Below are positions 25,760 to 37,326 of a stretch of DNA of 64,000 nt, in pieces (positions within the stretch are counted from its first letter, which is position 1; each line of letters starts with the position of its first letter). Under the pieces are notes generated by a model, which was given only the letters and a program-made list of their open reading frames with translations, did not search any database and was not told the origin of the DNA. Both the position numbers and the translations under genes were made by a program. Origin of the DNA: Diphasiastrum complanatum (lineage: Eukaryota; Streptophyta; Lycopodiopsida; Lycopodiales; Lycopodiaceae). Location: NCBI GenBank assembly GCA_029204225.1, contig CM055102.1:48836289-48900288 (forward strand), in the 5' to 3' direction.

Positions 25760-28700
25760 TTACTCAAAATTACTAGTCTCTACAATAAACTGCCTCATCA
25801 AAGCCGTATTTGCTTTGTCAAGTTGCTGCAAGAGAGGCAAGGTAAAAAAAAATTAAGATTTGCATCTGATAAAGAACTCTTTCCAACTAATATAGCCATC
25901 CTTTTAATGCAACTTGACCAAAACAAATAAGCAGGCAGGGAAAAACATCGTACAGGTTAAGAAGAAAAGAAACACCTAATCTGTACAGCTTAAGTTGCCA
26001 TGTTGTAAAGAGGGAACATTCTAATCTAGAATATTCTATAACCCTTCATTAATTTCTCATGTTGTACAGAGGTAACGTTTGCACATCTATCAGGTCCAAC
26101 ATCCAATTCTTTAGTCACATAAAAATACTTAAGAAAGCCTCTTAACAAAAAAAAAGTTGAATATTTCCAATCTAAACACGTGTTTGTGAAAATAAACTCA
26201 TCATTAAGGGCGAATACTGGAATAAGTAATGGTAAGTTTATTCATTCCAATTGATAGCCATTAATGTGACCCATAGCTGCATCTGAGTTCCAAAACAAGC
26301 ATTTCACAACATTGTTTGGAGCGCATTTTTTTTTTAATTTTGTTCATCAAAAATCTGGAAGAATAGTCAAATAGCAGTGAAACACAGAAAAACACAATCA
26401 AATAGCATTCAAAACTATTTAGAAAACATTGTAAAACAATAGAAACAATAATAAAAGGATGATATCAAGCACAACCTTTAAAAAAAAACTAGAAAAACAT
26501 CAAAGAATTGATTTTCGGACAACCTGAATTTTTTTACTAGTTAGTAGAACCAATAAAACATCAAAAATCATAAACTGTTGAAAGACTGCAAAAAAATAAT
26601 AATTTAAGCTAGTATACAATGTGCATACTTAAAAACTTAAAACTATGTTTATTCTTTGTGACTTGCAACTTCAATAATGGTAGACGGTCCTCATAAATAG
26701 CTGTCCACACCCCTATATCATTTTTATATTAGTCTTCATTTTCATTATGAGGAGAGTGAAGATTGTAATGAAGTAAGACGTCTGTCCTCTCTCTAATGCC
26801 CTCCTCTAAACAACCAAATTATTGATGATATTTGTTGCATAGATTAACTAGAATCTATCATGGTAGTCTCTAATTTCTAAATATACGAGGATGCTCACTA
26901 GCTAGGCAAATGAACACATGACACGGTATTTGCACGTGCACTAGTCAGTGATCATTCAAAATGTCCTGATTTTGACAACATTGGACTGGTCATTCTTCAA
27001 ATGTAACAAACTCAAAATATTTAAAAGAAAACAAAAATCATTGAGGATTGTAGATAACATCTTTGTATTAGAATTTAGAACACAATGCCTTAAGAGCGAA
27101 GGACCGTTGATGCATTCCATTAAGCCAACCCACCTTAAGAGAAAGCGACTTCAGATTGTCCCATTCAAAATCTTCACGAGCATACACAGATCGCACCTGC
27201 AGATATACCTAACATTAAGAAATGAAAAGGTCAGCACAAATTGCTAATGCTACATAGCTGTCGATGTTAGTAATCATGAAGGCTTCTTACCTCCAGAATT
27301 CGTAAAGCTGTGGGCACATCCAATATCCGTTTGAGCATCTCAAACAAAAAGGGACATTCAACAGAAAAACAAATTAGAAATGCAAGACAACCAAAAGGAT
27401 AAGTTCTTATACACTTTGAAAATATCTAGAAGCACCACACAAGTCTCCAACCTTCAATAATCTCTTGAGCTTCTCAAAAGCCTCTCATACTAGGTCTATG
27501 GTTGTGGTTTGAGAGCTCAGTTAACAAGTTTTTGTAATACACTAACAAATATTCTTCACAGTGGGTGTCTTGCAACAACAAACTGAAGTAGAAAATTCTC
27601 ATAAGGATGTGGCATATAGAAATGCTTCCTACTTGAAAGACGTGAACAAAAGAAGACCAAAGTTACCTCTTTGCTTCAGTTTGTATTACGATCTAATAAA
27701 AATTCAAAGGATGCCCAAACATCCTTGAAGTTGGTTCCAACCTACAAAAGTGGAACCCAATCGGGCATTGAATTCCAACATAAACTTCAAACTAGGATAA
27801 TACCGAAACAAAATGAAAGATTGTGCAGGCGAGGCTTTACAGTTCCAACCCATACGCTATGATTGCATCAATTGAGAAGATGCATGTCATAGATTAAATG
27901 CCACAGCCCATACTCAACCTTTAGAACAAATTGCTTCATGTGCAGGTTGTCAGCGTGATGATGCGTCCACTTTTCAATCATTCAAGAAAATAGTTTTAGG
28001 AGTAGTTCAAATGAGAATGAAGTCACATCTAGCAACAAAGGGATATAGACAATAGTAAGGACCTAATTTTCATATGGATATAAATACTTTACAATATTAA
28101 CAATAGTGAGTAATAACCCCTTAATCCTGGTTAAATAGGGGCTCCACGAAAAACGTTTTGGGAATTTAAACGGTGTCCAAAAGTGCAACATAATGGAAAA
28201 AAAAGGTTGCCTAATTTAGTGCCACTCAACTTGGGAGAAAATTGTAAAGGCGAATTGCACACTATACTTATCCTGCAACAAAAGCAGAGAGTTTGTATTT
28301 AAGAGCACATAATAAAGTCAGGACTAAGATTGACTGCACCATGATTAAATAAAATGCACACATAACATGCATATAAAGCTCATGTCTCCTTGTTTAATCT
28401 TATGCTTGAGACAGCTTCTACACATGAGCCTCAAGAGGGAATGCTACATTTTCCTTTTCACCATTCCTCACAGATCAAAGTGAACAGCACAAAGAATGCT
28501 ATTTTATTCATGTACCTTGATCCCTGAGGATCACACTAGGTAGCACTTCAATACAATTTCATCCTGACAAATTGTACCCAAAATCAAGCCTCTTGTTTCT
28601 CATCTTCACCCTCAATTTGGTTGATTTCAGTTTAAAGGCTGACCTGCAATTTATGTGTTCAAAACATTTAATTTTACCATTCAATCCTTGATAAAATTTT

Positions 28701-30983
28701 GCCTTGACTCCATGCATTGTTGCAAGTTGCACCTTGTTTCTTTTTCTATCTGCGCAATTGTCAATCTGCGGTTGACTGAAGAGCTGGTTATCCCAATAGA
28801 AAAATTGTTGCTCATAACCCTTTGAAGAGGAATATGAAAGCCAGAATTAGATTGGAAGAGGAAAGTATTGTCTTGCATTCACAAAAGCAGTAAAAGTTCT
28901 TATCTGCATGAGAATGTTTTGTAGAGCAGGAATGCATATTCTTACACACAACCATCACTTGAAAAATGGCAATCCTTTTTTGCCGATTGGAAGAAATTTT
29001 TATGTATGATTCTTTATATCCGACAAATGTGGCCTGTTGTTTGACTGCTCCTTTCCTTGTCTCGGACTCAGAAACGCGTTTCTCCTCCCAGAAAAATAGC
29101 TTATGGCTGAAATTTTTTTAGGGGATCAATGGTCAAACGAGCGTTTTGCCTCTCAGAAGTGCAGTAGATGGGTCACAAACAGATCTTATTTTCAATAGCT
29201 ATTTGGTTGTTATTTGCTCTGGTTTTCAATAAATGCTCAGGGGGTCCGGGGGGCGGTAGCCCCCCGGTGGGGGATTTGGGGGGCAACGCCCCCCAACGGC
29301 AAGGTCTTCATGACTTGGCCTTCCAACTCCCTAAGCGAAAACACACTTACTGGGACCATATGTGATCGTAACAGACAGGCTAGAGGTTAGTTTTGAATTT
29401 TTATCCTTGAAAGAACCCAACATGGATTGATGCACCCTAACTGGACCATCTTGCACCCGAAACAGTCGGTAAATCACACAGTAATTATGCTCGTAATTAG
29501 AGCTTTCACCTGATACCCATATTGCACAAAAAAAAACCAAAAAAAAAATAATTGAAAAAAACGTTTCTGAAAAAAAATTCCATATTTCCGAAACGCGTTT
29601 CTGAAACGCAGTGCAACTATGGTATATACTATATATTACAAGATTTAGAAAAAATTTCCATTGGTACACAAAGACCTGGATTTGCTTCCTGTTAAGGTAG
29701 ACAGGCATAGGCATAATGCTGGGCTAAACCATACCGAGACCCTTGTGGCGAGAAGATTCACGCATCAGTGCAGCACAAAATTTATCACCGTCTTTTAGGG
29801 AAGTTCGATCTACAAACTCCATAAGCTCCTCATAGGCCTCCCTGTTATAGTCCTGTAAACAACAAGTTCCTGCTCAATAAAATAAAAAGATTACTTTGCC
29901 AATTGAAGGCATACTCTTTGGCATGAACTTTTACCAACACTCGAACTTTATGGCCTGCCACAAAAGGTCTTCTTGAACTTTCCCCCATTCCTCTCTGATT
30001 TGAAGAAATATTAGCATTACCACAACGTGCACCTATAGAAGACTAAATAAGTGTTCGATGTTCTAATCTAACTTGATTGGGCATGGGCAGCACGAGTCCA
30101 TCTACGCTGATTTCAAACCTCGAGTTGAGCAAGCACAATCTTGACAGCTAAGAAAGTGAAGAAATTGTGCAGAGAATCAGCAGCTTTTCTTTCTGGTGAT
30201 TTTTCCCCAAAACCTGCAACAAAGAATATATCGTTTCTACCTCAGCAGACAAGCTTTTAGATAACAAAACTGATATTTTGATATATTTTTTCAACCTGCA
30301 GCTGGTCAAACGTCTCATGAGGTCTGATACTCGGAAAAACAAAAAGACAAACGTATTCATATCATTTCTCATGTTTGAGCAAAACCCATTGACTAACGAG
30401 CTACCAAATGTAGCAATCTCGGTTGCTTAAAACAATGACACTGCAAAAGTATGAATTTATGTTTCAAAATGCATCTTTTTCTTGACAGTTTATAGCAGAC
30501 TATCTTATAACAAATTTTGAGAGTTGCCGCATGAGCTATCCACTCAAAATCCTGAAAGTGACCCATGATCCATAGAATTAAGTAGTAGCAGCTTTGAAAG
30601 TTCCTTCAATTTATGAAGGAAGAAAAAGTGCTTTCTAATTGAAAAGGATGGGTAAGCAATCAACACCAAGTATCAACCATAAAAACTGCAAAAAAAAGCA
30701 AAAGCAAATTTGAAAAGTAAAACGAAGCTGAGGGAGAATGTACCTGGAACAAACATCCTCTGACAGAACACAGGGCCCTTGCTCCATGTACCTCGACGCC
30801 TACATCCATTGCTATCATGACCTCCAAATTGCCACCCTCTCGCCACTCTTGTAGTCCTTGCAGTAGATGGTATTGCTACTCCAAAATCTCCAACGGCCCT
30901 TACACTACCATCTCCAGAGAAGAGCAAGCTTCGTAGGCAGGCACTTTCGAACCTCGAGGGTCGCGTCGGAAGCACAGCTCCTC

Positions 30984-30987
<4 letters not shown>
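25760..30987 (-). CDS. RBCX: RbcX Rubisco-assembly chaperone, chloroplastic (six exons)
   Basis: Exons (minus): 30987-30744, 30213-30119, 29852-29735, 27307-27291, 27196-27134, 25825-25760. All introns are GT-AG and the frames join exactly into 200 residues. Residues 1-78 are basic, Ser/Arg-rich and suit a chloroplast transit peptide. The RbcX fold starts at about 79 with FVPGFGEKSPERKAA, then LHNFFTFLAVKIVLAQLE, EELMEFVDRTSLKDGDKFC, ALRILEVRSVYAREDFEW and ALMRQFIVETSNFE. This is the class of Arabidopsis At5g19855 (usually called RBCX2), recalled from memory. RbcX is a homodimeric helical chaperone that clamps the C-terminal peptide of RbcL during Rubisco assembly in the stroma. Introns are 530, 266, 2427, 94 and 1308 bp. 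Exon 4 is only 17 nt. A (GA)15 tract abuts the ATG, and copia debris begins within about 200 bp upstream. No disabling change is visible. Confidence 0.92.
27291..27307 (-). other. RBCX: 17-nt microexon of RBCX
   Basis: Acceptor CCCACAG, 17 exonic bases encoding the end of Ala then Leu-Arg-Ile-Leu-Glu, donor GTAAG. It restores both the reading frame (exon 3 ends in phase 1) and the conserved LALRILEVRS-type block (here LALRILEVRSVY) of RbcX, so it is needed for an intact protein. The preceding intron is 2427 bp and the following one 94 bp. Confidence 0.85.
29060..29630. repeat. Repeat-bearing segment in RBCX intron 3 with G-rich hairpins
   Basis: The palindromic motif GAAACGCGTTTCT occurs at about 29071 and about 29590, bracketing two perfect hairpins: GGGGGG-CGGTAG-CCCCCC (29248-29265) and TTGGGGGGC-AAC-GCCCCCCAA (29276-29296). 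Related AAACGC / CGTTTCTGG sequence is found at 23740-23795 and 62101-62210, so this is a dispersed family. It may be an inserted non-autonomous element, but no clear target duplication was found. Confidence 0.5.

Positions 30988-31016
<29 letters not shown>
30988..31016. repeat. (GA)n tract at the 5' end of RBCX
   Basis: About 15 dinucleotides (GA on the coding strand) end exactly at the ATG of RBCX and so lie in its 5' untranslated leader or core promoter. GA tracts in plant leaders and promoters can bind BBR/BPC (GAGA-binding) factors; whether that applies here is inference. Confidence 0.9.
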
Positions 31017-31019
<3 letters not shown>

Positions 31020-31114
31020 CTTTGTGCCTAGACATAAGGGCAAAAGGTTTAGAGATAAAATGGGTCCACCATCTAAGCCCCATTTGCCTCATGTGATTTG
31101 TATGTGCTTATGAC

Positions 31115-32185
31115 ATGGTTGTGAGCTATGGCCCCATAAATGTTGTTACAGAATGTCAGAATAGAGCATGCAGTCTCACAAGAGAGGCAGCTCAGCTATT
31201 TGCTACGTTCCCTACCAAGATCATTCCAGCAAATCCCGCTATGACCATCGACAAAGCAATCATCGACGTCAAGGAAGAAGTCGAAGCTAGAGAGCACTAT
31301 GATGACAAGAATGAATCTAATCAAGTTCTCTACAGCAATAGAGACCATTCGAAGAAGAAGGCTTATCCTAAGAGGGAGTCAACAAAAAGATAGGATCAAA
31401 GTCAGCAGAAAGAGAGAGATCAGGAAGGAAGATGGAAAGAAATCAAAAAGAACAAGCAGCAAGGCAACGACAAGAAGACATGCGTCAGATGCAGACCTGA
31501 AGGCCACATGGTGGACAAATGTTGGCTGAATCCAAAGATCGAGTGTACGTTGTCACAAGAAGGGACATGCAGCCATGGATTGCTACCAGAATCCACGGAA
31601 CAAGAAGATGGAAAGCATAAAGGAGAGCTCCAACAACACATCATATGTAGAGGAGCCAGAATCCTTGAAGATGGCCGAAGAGAGAGCTAACAAAAACTCA
31701 ACTGCTTATTTGTGTATAGATGTTTGTGGTACATCGACAACCGATGTTCAAGAAGTCGTTCTTGAATCAAGAACTACGTCACAGTTTGCGATGACAAGGT
31801 AGATCATAGCTGACTTTCGATAGATTGATTCCTCCAGGTATATAATCCTAGGAGCTGGATAAAGACACGAAGTGAACGGAACTGGAGTGTTGTGGCTCAA
31901 CACCAATGGTAGAGATAGAAGACTTGATAATGTCCTATACATGCCTACATTGTAGAAGGATCTATTATCAGTTGCAAGCATAGCAGATGCAGGCATGCGT
32001 GTGACATTTACAAATGAAACATGCAATGTAGTTGATGTCAGCACTAGTACACTCATCACTCAAGAAAGATGTAAAGGCAACTTGTATCACCTGAAGGTAC
32101 ACCTACCGATAGAGCAAGCTCATCAAGTCCATGAGTCGATGGACGTTCTATGGCATAGGAGACTATGTCACATGAACCCAATGGT
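31115..32185 (+). pseudogene. Ty1/copia gag-PR-pre-integrase fragment
   Basis: Plus strand, frames shifting several times. It shows a basic linker and a zinc-knuckle-like KKTCVRCRPEGHMVDKCW (about 31480-31530, insertion before His), then a degraded protease (NVLYMPTL.KDLLSVASIADA, about 31930-31990) and the pre-integrase motif VLWHRRLCHMNPMV (about 32145-32185). At 32186 it is cut by an LTR fragment, so integrase and RT are missing. It lies head-to-head with RBCX and begins within about 150 bp of its ATG, so it may supply part of that gene's promoter region. Confidence 0.78.
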
Positions 32186-32186
32186 G

Positions 32187-32721
32187 TGTGAGGGTGGAGG
32201 TTAGCAATGGAGAAACATTAACTAAGACAACCAATAAACATGAAATTAGAAAGCAATGGAAAACACAATCAAAAGCATTAGCAAGTAGTGAATAGCAAAT
32301 GAGGATGCTTCTCTCCAAAAATTGGTAGAGTTTTCTCCTTCTCATTAAGCATGGAAATAGAGTACAAATGGTGCCTTTTTATAAATGGGAAGGCCCTTGC
32401 CCCAAAATCCTATTGGCTAATATTTACATTGATCTTATCCATTCATCTCGGACCCAACTTGATCCAAGGGTTCACAAAAAGTACATTGAAAATCACAAGG
32501 TTCATGTGAGTCCAAAATTGGACCCAACTCTAAGTTTAAAATTGACTTTGGACCTCAAGTTTTATTTTAATTACGAAGGGGCCCAAGTCTATTATTTTGT
32601 TTACAACTCAACTTGTGTGCTCATTGGGCCATGGGCTTATACGTGCAGGATGCCATGCCCTCGCAACACATTTTACTGGCCAATATTATTTATTTACAAT
32701 TCATCAGGAATACCCCCAATA
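32187..32721 (-). mobile_element. Truncated LTR, Athila/Tat-like family (same as 47.7-48.6 kb)
   Basis: Nearly collinear with 48004-48575: shared blocks include GAGGGTGGAGGTTAG, CTATTGGCTAATATTTACATT and TACGTGCAGGATGCCATGCC. In LTR orientation it begins TATTGGGGG (TGTTGGGGG in the other copy) at 32721 and stops at about 32187, lacking the last roughly 290 bp of the full LTR. It interrupts a copia fragment on the left, and on its right the unknown ORF copy 2 ends 46 bp away. Confidence 0.8.
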
Positions 32722-32767
32722 GGACCCACGGCCTGAAGTAGTGCCTGTCCCTTGGCACTCTGCCGGT

Positions 32768-34741
32768 TTAGTAAAAAGTCTTCTTGGCCCGCCTCTGGTG
32801 GATTAGGTAGCCCATGACATCTTTCATGAAATTAATGCGGTCCAGTTTCTTCAAGTCCTTGGGCGTGTGAAGGGACTTGTGGACTCTTGTCAGCCAGTCT
32901 TGGTGGACCCATGCTTGGAATTGGCGAGTCCAGGGATCGCCAAGGAATGCAGCTCGGTAATAGACTCGAGCAACTGACAGTTGATCTTCGACTTTGTCGG
33001 AGGCTAGTGCCTTATTAGGATCGAAGAATATGGGCGGAAGAAAATCGTCCCACTTGGTTTCAATCCCCATTAAATGCTCTAAGTCTCGGGCGTAAGTGGC
33101 TGTCGCGCGGACTGTTGGATCAGGGTAGTTGAAATATTTATTGGCAAATAGGGTGAGAGCTCTTCAGGCGTCTACATCCGTATCCCAACCGCTTTGATGG
33201 AATTCTTGGCTAGTTGAAGTTTTGGATGGTATTTTGTCTAGAGGGGTGCCGCATTCCGCCCATTTGGATCATCGTGTGCATGGCAAGAAGTGCACGTTCA
33301 CCCGTAGTTGTTGCAGACTTGTCACATAGGCCCTAATGGCTGAGAGGTCCCGTTCAAAGAGCTGCTGGCGCCACTCTGGTTGTGGGTGGAGGGCGGGTAG
33401 TGTTTGCAGCTTGTTGCCTTTTATTGTCTACGCCAAAAATGATATCTGTCAGCCACCTCTTGATGAATCGTTGGGATACTTGGTTAGAAATTCGTTGATT
33501 TTCTCCTCCACGGACTTTGGGCGTCTGAAGGCCTGGCTGACAGATATGGTGCGCAAGCCTCTTGATGAGGAGGCTTGTCCTTCCTCGTGGCTATGGCTGG
33601 AACTGGCGTGTATGCCTTGGTCTCGTGTTTCAACACCCGTATCAGCTAGTCCTTGGTCTTGGCCTTCGGACCATTGATCTTGAATTATCACCCCTGCTGC
33701 TTGCTGGCCTTGGTCCTGGCTAGTGCTTGCCTGTGCAGCATAAAAAATAGGTTGGTCCTGGCTAGTGGAATCACCACTAGGGTTGGTTGGGTCTTTTTCT
33801 CCATGTACTGTTGGCAAGCCTTCAGGGCTTGTTTGGCCTGGGCAAGCTCGTGAGTTGTGCTTGTCCGGTGCTTGTCGAACTCCGCCTAGTAGCTGTTCAA
33901 CGTTTGGCTATATACCTGCACTTGACGCCTAAAGAGATTCATCTCTGCTTGAGAGAGCGGCCTTGAGCCTTGGTGCGAGTTGAGCTAGCTAGGCGAATTT
34001 TTCACTTTGTAAGGCTTTCACTTCCGCCCCCAAGTGCGTATTCTTTGCTTCATAAATTTGTAGTTGCGCCTGGAGGGGAGCAAGCCATTGGGACACTTCG
34101 GACTGAAGCTCCCGCACCTTTGTGGAGGCATCTGTCAGTGCTTTGGAGAGGTTTTGGATATATTGGTTTAGGCCATCCTCCTTCTACTGCAGCTTGGCGA
34201 TCTCTCGGTGCCCGTCTTGTTCATGCTATTGAGCTATAAGAAGCTCTTGTTGCAGCTTCGTGAGTTTCGCTCTCAGTTGGGTGTTGTTTGTCGCCAAGTG
34301 GAGTACCCCACTGTCCAAAGTAATCCTGGCTGCTACTGCCTCTTGGATGTATGTCCCCAAGGTTTGGTACGCCGTCGTTAAATCTATTGGAACAACCGGT
34401 ATGCTGGCACTAATAGAGGCTTGTGTGGTAGTGGCCCCGACGACTGGTATAGTGCCATCATTGTTGTCTTCGATCAGGTTCTCAGGAGACCTTCTGTCAT
34501 CTGGGGTGGTGGGATCTGTCCGATCTGGTGATGGAATGAATATTGTCTGAACAAATGCATCATCAGGCAACAGTTGGTTGCCCTCGACAACCTTTGATGG
34601 CGAAACAGATGGTGTGGGAGAGACAGAAGTGGAAATATGAGTGGAGACAGTTTGTCCAAATGAGATGATGGGTGGAACAGAGGGGAAGATGGAGCGGAAA
34701 TGATTTGGCATGGCGGTGAAAAGTTGATGACTTGCATCCAT
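32768..34741 (-). pseudogene. Unknown large protein, copy 2 (decayed)
   Basis: The minus-strand frame starts at an ATG at 34741 (MDASHQLFTAMPNHFRSI) and can be followed to a stop at 32768, about 650 codons, through roughly eight stops (mostly TAG) and two frame changes. Order: Ser/Pro/Thr-rich N-terminus; coiled coil (about 34400-33800, including RAKLTKLQQELL and ELAQAKQALKACQQYMEKK); QDQ-rich linker with repeated STSQDQ (33780-33600); C-terminal domain with FRRPKSVEEKINEFL, SSRGG, QLRVNVHFLP, KWDDFLPP.FFDPNKALAS, EDQLSVARVYYRAAFLG and a basic tail. The last domain aligns along its length with copy 1. The family is unknown to me. It lies between the left LTR of the gypsy element and an LTR of an Athila/Tat-like family; the stop is 46 bp from that LTR in the same orientation, so it may be the terminal ORF of that element. 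Confidence 0.62.
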
Positions 34742-34777
34742 GCTAGAGTGTCCAGAGACAACTGAGAGTTAGAGGGG

Positions 34778-35546
34778 TGAAGATAACAAGCTGGCCTCAA
34801 GTATTCACCACCCAATCCTAACTAGATCCAAGCTCCAAGCAAGACCTATCTAGCACCCCCTTGCTAACCATAAACAGATCACAAGCATATCACAACAAAC
34901 CATAGTTTACTCAAGATCCAAACCCTACTTATGTCCCATACCATAAGCAAGATCTAAACCCTTAGACACTAGAGCATAAGCAAGGTAAGCAAAAGAGATC
35001 TCTCTCCCTCCCAATGGGTACCCTACTCCTCTTATATAGATGGCATTTAGTTCTCTCCAATACATTATGGAGTTCCATGCGCATCCAATGAGAAAGAGAG
35101 AGGCCTAGAGGAGTTCAAGAGTCTTCATAGGCTTATGGAAGGTTATCAGACATCTTCCATAACTTATGACTCTTTGATTACTATTCTAGTGAAACTTGAA
35201 ACTCAATGGACCGTTTAGGAGGGCGGCCTCCTACTAGGACCCATTGCCCAAGTTGTGCTTGTATACTTTGGTCCAAGACCAATAAAGTGATATGGTTCAA
35301 GGTTGAGGCCCAAGGTTTAGAAATATAGTCATCCAATGACTTTCATAAGGCACCTACTCTTAATCCTAAGGGTAATCCTTATCCAAGGGTCTCATGACTC
35401 CATACCTCTGACTAAGGTATAGTCACTTGCCCGTCCTTATCCGAGGGTACATATCCTTAATCCTAAGGGTACCTTGCCATGTAGCTCCCAACACTAAATG
35501 AACTAATAGGGGTCTGAAGTACTGCTAGTTACATAGGTATGTAACA
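34778..35546 (-). mobile_element. 3' LTR of the chromovirus-type Ty3/gypsy element
   Basis: Matches 39804-40690 over nearly its whole length. In sense orientation it starts TGTTACATACC at 35546, directly after a polypurine tract (AGGGGGAAGGAA, 35558-35547). It is about 769 bp against 887 bp for the partner, mainly because of two indels. Similarity ends at 34778, beyond which lies the unknown ORF copy 2; no target-site duplication matches the bases outside the other LTR. Confidence 0.85.
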
Positions 35547-35561
35547 TTCCTTCCCCCTAAA

Positions 35562-36128
35562 CTAAATTTTTCCTTGTCGGGAAAAATCTGGAAAATTCTT
35601 TTGGAGATTAGCCTCCTTTTCCCAGGTATCCTCCTCTTCTGATTTGCCCCTCCACCTAGCTAAAAATTCCTGAAGCACTCTACTCCGTAGAGTCTTCTGT
35701 CGGCTATTATCAATCGCCTCGGATTTAGGTGGTCCACTCACAGACTCATCACGAAGAAGTTCCACTAGATCTTCCACATGGAGCAGGGTCTCCCCAACCC
35801 CTAACAAGGGTTTTAACCTATTAACATGGAAAACATGATGAATTCCAACGTTAGCTGGAAGGTCTAGTTTGTATGCGACCTTGTTTATCACTTGGATAAC
35901 CTTAAAAGGACCGCAATACCTAGGTGCCAACTTTGCACACTTACCAGTTTTCAAGCCCCTAGAGTGACTAAGGACTCTCAAAAATACCCAATCGTTGACC
36001 ATGAATACCTTGTGCTTCCGAGATAGACCAGCATAGTGCTGTGTCATGTCTTGGGCACTTCTTATGATATCTTTAGCCAGCTGTAACATTTCTTGCATAT
36101 CCGCAAGAAAATCAGCTGCAGCTTGCAC
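35562..36128 (-). pseudogene. Integrase C-terminus with chromodomain-like tail
   Basis: This frame contains KVFMVNDWVFLRV, LAPRYCGPFKVIQVINKVAY (GPF/Y module) and IHHVFHVNRLKPLLG, then near the end EFLARWRGKSEEEDTWEKEA, which matches the core of a retrotransposon chromodomain (W.G.....TWE). Chromodomains target integration to particular chromatin and define the chromovirus lineages. The frame is intact for 188 codons and stops just before the polypurine tract. Confidence 0.85.
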
Positions 36129-36250
36129 TCATAGGTTTTTCATGTCAACACTTATTGGTGATCGAGGTTGAAAACCATAAGCATGAAAGGGCTGAATCTG
36201 GTCATTGAATATTTTGCACTGTTATATGCAAATTCCACCAGTGGAAGGTA

Positions 36251-36811
36251 CTATTCCCAATCAAACTGCCGATGGCCCACATATGCTCGAAGCATATCCT
36301 CCATCGTCTGATTGGTCCTTTCCGTTTGACCGTCTGATTTTGGATGATCTATAGAACTTATACTTAAAGTTGTTTCCAACTTTTCAAATACTGCTTGCCA
36401 AAAATTCCCAGTGAATTTTGGGTCACGATCACTGACAATATCGCAAGGCAGCCCGTACAGTCGAAAAAGCTTCTCAACAAACAGTTGAGCTAGTTCTGAA
36501 GCTTTAACAGTAGTTTTCGTTGGGATAAATTGAGCAAACTTTGTAAGTCTGTCAACAATGACCCAAACCGAATCATGGCCCTTCTCTGTACGTGGAAGCC
36601 CGACCACAAAATCCATAGATATACTTTCCCACTTTCCAGAAGGAATATCTAAAGGATGTAATAGGCCACTAGCTTTTAGCCTCTCAGCTTTATTTAATTG
36701 GCACTTAGTACATTTAAGTACATAGGCCTCTACTTGACTTTTCATCTTAGGCCACCAAAATTGCCTTCGAACTAAGTCAAGTGTTCTTTGATACCTAGAT
36801 GTCCTGCGCAT
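36251..36811 (-). pseudogene. Ty3/gypsy integrase core
   Basis: It reads CTKCQLNKAERLKASG (end of the HHCC zinc module), SMDFVVGLPRTEKG (first catalytic Asp), DIVSDRDPKFTGNFW (second Asp) and HPKSDGQTERTNQTMED (Glu), so the D,D-35-E triad is present. The zinc-module histidines (LHECHNSPCAGHLG) lie in the overlapping frame 37233-36772. A break at about 36250-36130 separates it from the C-terminal module. Confidence 0.9.
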
Positions 36812-37326
36812 GGACTATTATGACACTCATGCAAGATTTGGGCCCTTACTGTGTCATTCTTCAGTACACACACCTTTTCCTTACGAAACAAAATCCTGTT
36901 TCGATTTAGGTAATCTGTTTCAGTCTTTCCTTGATTCAAGGAATCTTGCAAACTTGAATTGAGCCCTGAAAGTACTTGTTGCCAATACTTTCCAAAATAA
37001 GGATCGGACTTATAAAGTCCTTGAAGAGACTGAAACAACCCCAGTTCTATAACAGTAAAGCTCAACCGATTAATAGTCGGTAACCTACTCAAAGCATTCG
37101 CTAGAGTATTTTGACTTCCTTTACAGTAACGTATAGAAAAGTCAAAGATTTGCATCAGTTCAGCCCATCTAGCTTGCCTCCCCTTTAAATCTGTAGCATC
37201 ACAGAAATATCGAAGAGTCTGATGATCTGTCAAAACTTGAAATATGGCTCCATATAAATAATGTCATCGAATTTTCAAGGAATGATCTATTGCTAACAAT
37301 TCCTTCTCATAGGTACAATATCTAGA
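36772..37326 (-). pseudogene. Ty3/gypsy RNase H C-terminus and integrase zinc module
   Basis: MTDHQTLRYFCDATDLKGRQ then RWAELMQIFDFSIRYCKGSQ is the typical C-terminal RNase H block, followed by NALSRLP and the HHCC start. Between 37234 and 37326 the RNase H reading is interrupted by stops; the minus strand there still encodes recognisable sequence such as RYCTYEKELLAIDHSLKIR in shifted frames. Confidence 0.85.

Noticed and set aside
28681-28878. Extra RBCX exon in intron 3
   Set aside because: The 65-codon frame has no RbcX similarity and the joined protein is already complete without it.
33336-34550. Plus-strand ORFs at 33336-33677, 33970-34239 and 34260-34550
   Set aside because: Shadows of the minus-strand unknown protein copy 2, which matches copy 1 in sequence and order.
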